64,000 bases of DNA from Tunturibacter gelidoferens (GTDB taxonomy: Bacteria; Acidobacteriota; Terriglobia; Terriglobales; Acidobacteriaceae): positions 4,588,001 through 4,652,000 of the forward strand of contig NZ_CP132938.1 of assembly GCF_040358255.1 (NCBI RefSeq), in the 5' to 3' direction. The position numbers and the translations under genes are program-made. Shown piece after piece: positions 59,790 to 64,000 of this stretch (its first letter is position 1; every line of letters begins with the position of its first letter). Under the pieces are notes generated by a model, which was not told where the DNA came from, searched no databases, and saw only the letters and a list, made by a program, of their open reading frames with translations.

Positions 59790-62432
59790 ATGAACCCGTA
59801 CGAATCGATCGCCGCAGCAGCCTCCCCGGAAGAAGCCCGCACCGCCCTGCGGGTTCAGCGCAGACGGATCTTTTATCGACTCGTCGTTATTTTTACTTTG
59901 CTCGTGTTGGTTTCCGGCGCGGTTGGTTTCTTCTACGCGCGCCATTGGACTCGCCAGGCGATGCACGATGCTCTGCCGCAGCTGGATGGAGTCATCTCCA
60001 TCTCTGGGTTGTCCGCTCCAGTCTCGGTTCAGCGCGACGGCCATGGCGTTCCTCATCTTCGGGCAAGTTCGCTTGACGATCTGGTGACGGCGCAGGGATA
60101 TGTGACCGCGCAGGACCGGCTGTGGCAGATGGATGCGCTGCGCCGACACGCCGCGGGCAACCTTGCGGAGATCCTCGGTGCGCCTCTGCTTGAGCACGAT
60201 CGCGCTCAACGCACGCTGCAGATTCGCGCTGCGGCCGATCGTGCGCTGGCTACTCTCCCGGCAGATCAGCTTCATCTGCTTGAGCGCTATGCCGCTGGCG
60301 TCAATGCTTCGATCGCCGACCAGAGCGCTCATCTGCCGCTCGAGTTTCGCCTGCTGCGTTATGTGCCTGCGCCGTGGACTCCGCGCGACAGTCTTCTGAT
60401 TGGCCTGGTGATGTTTCAGGATCTTACGAACAGCTTTCCGCAGGAGTTGAATCGCGAGGCGCTGACAGCGCGGCTGCCTTCGCATCTGGTTGGGGACCTG
60501 TATCCTGTGGGCTCGTGGCGCGACCATCCGCCGGCTCAGCCGCTGATCGATCTGACTGCGCCGCAGCAGGATATTCCGGATATTCCACTCGACGAATCGC
60601 AGACGAAACTTCGGAGACCGGCGCTTCCTACTGCGAGTCCCGAAGATCTGCTCGCCCTGCAACAGATACTGAAAAATCCTGTGTGCGACGGATGCTTTGC
60701 GGGGTCGAACGACTGGGTCGTCTCAGGCGCTCACACGGCTACAGGCAAGCCGCTGCTCTCCAACGACATGCACCTCGCGCATAATATTCCGGGGATCTGG
60801 TATGAAGCGGATCTTGAAGCACCCGCGCCGAGTGGAGATCTGCACGTCTCCGGCGTCTCACTGCCCGGCGTCCCGTTTATCATCGTCGGCCACAACGCCC
60901 ATGTGGCATGGGGATTTACGAATCTCGGCGCTGAGGTGCAGGATGTCTACGTCGAACACATACGCGGTAGTGGCGACACGATGGAGTATCAAACGCACGA
61001 CAGCGCCTGGCATGCGGTGATTCACCAACAGGAGATCATCCACGTCAAAGGAGCGAAGGATGTTGTCCTTGATGTGCCTGCCACTCAGCACGGCGGCGTG
61101 AATACGCCTGTCATCTCGGGCATCTTTCCCAGCGAGAAGCGCAGCCTCTCCCTTCGCTGGACGATCTACGATCCCGCAAACATTTCGCCATCGTTTTTGG
61201 CCGTCGATACGGCAACCGACGGCGCCGGCCTTATCTCTGCCTTCTCCAGCTTTGGCGGCCCTGCGCAGAATCTCGTCTATGCGGATGACCAGGGCCACAT
61301 CGGCTACCATGCCGTCGGAAAGATTCCGATTCGCGGCAATATCGTTACGCCAAGCCCCATCAGCCCGGTTCCCGCCGACGCGCTCGACCCCGCGCAGGAT
61401 TGGGTTGGCACGATTCCCTATGACAACCTGCCGCAGGCGACCGACCCGCCCAACGGCATCCTCGCCACCGCGAACGCCCGCGTCACAAGCGACGACTATC
61501 CCTACCCCATCACTCTCAACTGGGCCGCTCCCTACCGCAATGAGCGCATCTGGAAGGTCCTCACTGCGCGCGCCGCCGAGACCAAAGACCACCTCACCGC
61601 CGCAGACATGCTCGCGCTCCAGACCGACGTATACTCCGATGTCGATCACGTCATCGCTCAGCGTCTCGCCTATGCCCTCGATCACACCACCAAAGCCGAG
61701 TTCACGACAGAAAAGGTCGCCGCAAAACGTCTTCACCAGGCTGCCGATCTTCTCCGCGACTGGAACGGCAACGTGGAAGCGGACGCCGCGGCTCCCGCCA
61801 TCGTCGTTGCTACTCGCGCCGCGCTGTGGCCACTCCTGCTCGACCCGCAGTTCACGTCGCAGCCCGGAACAAAATCGGATCTTCAGCCTGGAGTCCGCCG
61901 CACTGGAGCGGCTCTCTACACCTGGGGCAACAAATCCTACGCGGAAGAGTGGCTCATCATGCACACCCCCAGCCGCTGGCTTCCCCCGGCCTATTCCTGC
62001 TGGGACGACTTCCTCACCGCCGCCGTCTCAAAAGCCCTCGCCGATAGCCACGCTCCAGCCGATCTCTCCAGGTGGCACTACGGAGAGTTCCGGCCCATCA
62101 ACATCGAACACCCCATCTATGGCCAGTCTCCGATCCTTCAGCGCGTCCTCGGCCTGCCCACCAGCCCCGGCCCCCAGCCCCAAAGCGGCGACGACGTCAC
62201 TGTCAAGCAGGTAGGCCACAGCTTCGGCCCCTCCGAGCGCTTCACTGCCGATCTATCCGAACTCGACAACAGCACCCTAAACCTCGTCCTCGGCGAATCC
62301 TCCAATCCTCTGAGCGTCTGGTTCATGGATCAGTGGCCAGCCTGGTATCACGGCACCACGTTTCCCCTGCCCTTCAGCCATGCAGCAGTCGATGCCGCCA
62401 CCACTCACACCTTGACGCTCACTCCGAAGTAG
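59790..62432 (+). CDS. Penicillin acylase-family N-terminal-nucleophile hydrolase
   Basis: An 880-residue protein with an N-terminal transmembrane segment (IFYRLVVIFTLLVLVSGAVGFFYA) after about 30 cytoplasmic residues. The acylase fold is clear: alpha region with RDGHGVPHLRASSLDDLVTAQGYVTAQDRLWQMDALRR, then the autoproteolytic site GSNDWVVSG with nucleophile Ser306, followed by ATGKPLLSNDMHL and a beta chain with ILATANARV and HSFGPSERF-type motifs. Family members hydrolyse amide bonds of acyl-homoserine lactones, beta-lactams or lipopeptides; the substrate is open. Anchoring outside the cytoplasm fits this. ATG at 59790; convergent with the unknown gene at 62441. Confidence 0.92.
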   Translation: MNPYESIAAAASPEEARTALRVQRRRIFYRLVVIFTLLVLVSGAVGFFYARHWTRQAMHDALPQLDGVISISGLSAPVSVQRDGHGVPHLRASSLDDLVTAQGYVTAQDRLWQMDALRRHAAGNLAEILGAPLLEHDRAQRTLQIRAAADRALATLPADQLHLLERYAAGVNASIADQSAHLPLEFRLLRYVPAPWTPRDSLLIGLVMFQDLTNSFPQELNREALTARLPSHLVGDLYPVGSWRDHPPAQPLIDLTAPQQDIPDIPLDESQTKLRRPALPTASPEDLLALQQILKNPVCDGCFAGSNDWVVSGAHTATGKPLLSNDMHLAHNIPGIWYEADLEAPAPSGDLHVSGVSLPGVPFIIVGHNAHVAWGFTNLGAEVQDVYVEHIRGSGDTMEYQTHDSAWHAVIHQQEIIHVKGAKDVVLDVPATQHGGVNTPVISGIFPSEKRSLSLRWTIYDPANISPSFLAVDTATDGAGLISAFSSFGGPAQNLVYADDQGHIGYHAVGKIPIRGNIVTPSPISPVPADALDPAQDWVGTIPYDNLPQATDPPNGILATANARVTSDDYPYPITLNWAAPYRNERIWKVLTARAAETKDHLTAADMLALQTDVYSDVDHVIAQRLAYALDHTTKAEFTTEKVAAKRLHQAADLLRDWNGNVEADAAAPAIVVATRAALWPLLLDPQFTSQPGTKSDLQPGVRRTGAALYTWGNKSYAEEWLIMHTPSRWLPPAYSCWDDFLTAAVSKALADSHAPADLSRWHYGEFRPINIEHPIYGQSPILQRVLGLPTSPGPQPQSGDDVTVKQVGHSFGPSERFTADLSELDNSTLNLVLGESSNPLSVWFMDQWPAWYHGTTFPLPFSHAAVDAATTHTLTLTPK

Positions 62433-62440
62433 CGACGGTC

Positions 62441-63061
62441 TCAACTGAGAGGAATCGCGATGCCATCCTGCAGGCGTAGATGCCCTGGAAGTTTCAGCTT
62501 TTTGAGCTTTCGCTCAAGCACATCCACCTCCGCCACCGCAATCTTTCCGGACCACTCGCACTCCCCAAGCTCTACCGAGACGATCTCGCCCTTCTTCAAC
62601 CCCAGCAGCAGCCCCCGAATCGTGGTCACAAGTCCGACATCGAACGCGATCTCGTGAACCTTCACTCCTGCCAGCCGGACATCCACATACGGGTGCAGGG
62701 TGGAGTGGATGGAGTGGTCGGCGATCGCTGAGACAATCTCCATCTCCGGGTTGCTCCGGCTCTGCCGCACGTCTTCCATAAACTTCGAGTAATGCTTCCA
62801 TCCGTTCGCCAGCGTTGCCAACACGCTTACATGCATCGCCTCCGCCAGCGAATCGGTCACACCCTCCTGTACGCTGCTCCAGGAGATCATCTTCGGGACT
62901 TTCTTGCGCAGATCCGTCAACTCCTCCGCACCGAGCCCAGCCTTCAGGTCGGTCTCCGCCTCGCCGCCCGAGACCAGCGAAAACAGATCTCCTATGCTCA
63001 TATTCTCGGTAAGAACTGCAGTCGCTTCTTTCGTTCTGTTCTCCTCGGCTGTCTCTGTCAT
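62441..63061 (-). CDS. Conserved-looking protein of unknown function
   Basis: A 206-residue soluble protein, rich in Glu, Val and Leu, without signal peptide or membrane segment. Segments such as LAEAMHVSVLATLANGWKHYSKFMEDVRQ (helical) and MHPYVDVRLAGVKVHEIAFDVGLVTTIRG (beta) suggest two domains. Not recognised. It starts eight bases after the stop of the proline-rich gene and is probably translated from the same mRNA, so it may interact with that membrane protein. Confidence 0.65.
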   Translation of the reverse strand: MTETAEENRTKEATAVLTENMSIGDLFSLVSGGEAETDLKAGLGAEELTDLRKKVPKMISWSSVQEGVTDSLAEAMHVSVLATLANGWKHYSKFMEDVRQSRSNPEMEIVSAIADHSIHSTLHPYVDVRLAGVKVHEIAFDVGLVTTIRGLLLGLKKGEIVSVELGECEWSGKIAVAEVDVLERKLKKLKLPGHLRLQDGIAIPLS

Positions 63062-63069
63062 CGCTGCTC

Positions 63070-64000
63070 CTATCCGGACCTGCGTCTCTTTTTCGAAAAC
63101 GTGATGCGCTCTTCAGCGGGCCCCATATCAGATACAAAACTCAGCGACACATACGTCTCTCTGCCTAACAACTTCATCTTCGGCACGTCCCAGCGGCAGC
63201 CTGTAGTCACCTTCACCAGCGTGTGCATGCCCCAGAGCCCCACTCCTGCGATTGTCGTAAGCAGCACAGCAACCCACGGCGGGACCACCGGGCCCACCTG
63301 CAGCAGAATCTCGCGGTTCAACTCGCTGGTCCCCACCACGGCCCTGGCCGATACCTTGTATAACTTCGGCTTCGCATAACGATGTGTGCCCGAATCGCTT
63401 ACAGTCTCCATCGCCGAACCGTCGCCCCAGTTCAGCTGGTAGCTCGTCCCAGCATGCGACGGCGTCAACGCCGGCACCACGACGATCTTTCTTCCTACCA
63501 CCGGTCGAAGGGATGAAGGAGTTAAGGTCAGAGCGACCGCCGATGGCACCAGAGGGATAACCGGACTCAATCCGGACGGCGGCGGTTCGATCGCAGGAAT
63601 GCTCTTTGGATGGTCCGGACTCGACGACGCTTGAGGCTGTGGCGTCTGTGTATTCACCGACGGCGCCTCTGAGGTCTGAGCTGTCGACGGCGGCGCACTC
63701 GGTGTCGGCCCTGCTGGTGTCTGCGCGCTCTGAACCGGTTGTGGTGGTTGTCCGTTGTCAGACGGCTGCACCGTCTGCGGGGGCGGCAAACCTGGCGCCT
63801 GCGAAGTGATCTGTTGCGGCAGCGGCGGCCGATATCCATACGGCGGCAGCGCCCCATACGACGGAATCAGCGGTGGTGGCGTCTTCGGAGGATGTCGCGG
63901 ATACGTCGGTGCCGGCGTCTGCGATCCTTTCGGCGGCCAGCGCGGAGGGTGCCGGGTAGTCATACCGGTAGCAGGCGGCGGATTTTTTGTCGTTGATGGT
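63070..64000 (-). CDS. Proline-rich protein with PKD-like domain and membrane anchor, 5' partial
   Basis: The frame stays open to the window edge. ATG at 63963 is possible but the 12 codons upstream are Pro/Thr-rich like the following part (PPRWPPKGSQTPAPTY), so the start may lie outside. About 120 residues of Pro/Gln/Ser-rich low-complexity sequence are followed by a PKD-like domain (LNWGDGSAMETVSDSGTHRYAKPKLYKVSARAVVG), one transmembrane helix (VPPWVAVLLTTIAGVGLWGM) and a short basic tail (FSKKRRRSG). Probably a surface or envelope protein; function unknown. Confidence 0.65.
   Translation of the reverse strand, partial: PSTTKNPPPATGMTTRHPPRWPPKGSQTPAPTYPRHPPKTPPPLIPSYGALPPYGYRPPLPQQITSQAPGLPPPQTVQPSDNGQPPQPVQSAQTPAGPTPSAPPSTAQTSEAPSVNTQTPQPQASSSPDHPKSIPAIEPPPSGLSPVIPLVPSAVALTLTPSSLRPVVGRKIVVVPALTPSHAGTSYQLNWGDGSAMETVSDSGTHRYAKPKLYKVSARAVVGTSELNREILLQVGPVVPPWVAVLLTTIAGVGLWGMHTLVKVTTGCRWDVPKMKLLGRETYVSLSFVSDMGPAEERITFSKKRRRSG

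Noticed and set aside
59676..60662. Long minus-strand frame of 328 residues
   Set aside because: It is antisense to the penicillin acylase-family gene and is Arg/Gln-rich as expected of a shadow frame.

Overview
The window looks like chromosomal core-plus-accessory DNA of a high-GC soil bacterium of the Acidobacteriota (Terriglobia/Acidobacteriaceae type, e.g. Granulicella, Edaphobacter or Terriglobus relatives). I infer this from gene content and style: a large two-component-regulator-propeller histidine kinase joined to a GH16-like lipoprotein, a CXXXY-type CcmE, a huge HExxH metalloprotease, PadR regulators with basic/Gly/His-rich N-termini, and several families of short dispersed intergenic repeats. 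No prophage, insertion sequence, CRISPR array or integrase was found.

Layout. 1-3.7 kb: metallo-beta-lactamase-fold enzyme (cut by the edge), DUF892 ferritin-like protein, GNAT acetyltransferase and an anchored unknown protein. 3.8-7.5 kb: System I cytochrome c maturation operon ccmE-ccmA-ybaK-ccmB-ccmC-ccmD with overlapping start/stop codons, led by a ~260-bp leader element that recurs before dxr. 7.6-14.3 kb: YncE-like lipoprotein, two repeat elements, an RsbU-like phosphatase, YihY-family membrane protein, queG and tRNA-Ser(CGA). 14.3-23.7 kb: APC permease plus FAD oxidoreductase, glycerate kinase divergent from a tartronate-semialdehyde-reductase-like enzyme, a Tat-exported Gfo/Idh/MocA oxidoreductase and a secreted beta-helix protein. 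23.8-33.7 kb: Ni/Co transporter, DUF985 cupin, purine permease, sensor kinase plus GH16-like protein, ssb and an MFS exporter.

33.9-40.4 kb: a fluoride riboswitch before crcB/fluC, cyaY, a glycosyltransferase, the metalloprotease, an AT-richer patch with a DUF3800 gene, and a stand-alone B12-binding mutase subunit. 40.4-45.4 kb: a six-gene minus-strand operon for leucine/branched-chain acyl-CoA breakdown (acyl-CoA carboxylase beta, a small membrane protein, HMG-CoA lyase, enoyl-CoA hydratase, thioesterase, SDR). 45.6-48.6 kb: exported unknown, nicotinamidase, HD hydrolase, zinc-ribbon/XRE regulator. 48.9-55.6 kb: the conserved uppS-cdsA-dxr-rseP envelope/isoprenoid cluster, split by a padR-DUF3861 pair and by a GIY-YIG gene lying between two direct copies of a REP-like sequence, each preceded by a 21-22-bp tandem array. 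55.8-64 kb: DHH phosphoesterase, CPBP protease, Na+/H+ antiporter, penicillin-acylase-family hydrolase, and two genes of unknown role, the last running off the edge.

The most interesting signals are non-coding: a duplicated promoter/leader element with matched -35/-10 spacing and matched ~240-nt leader length before two unrelated operons; the REP/tandem-array/GIY-YIG arrangement; a GTGGTG-rich repeat that supplies the stop codon of a DHH gene; and a riboswitch whose 3' strand is complementary to the ribosome-binding site of crcB. All of this rests on reading the sequence by eye; no alignment or database search was run.
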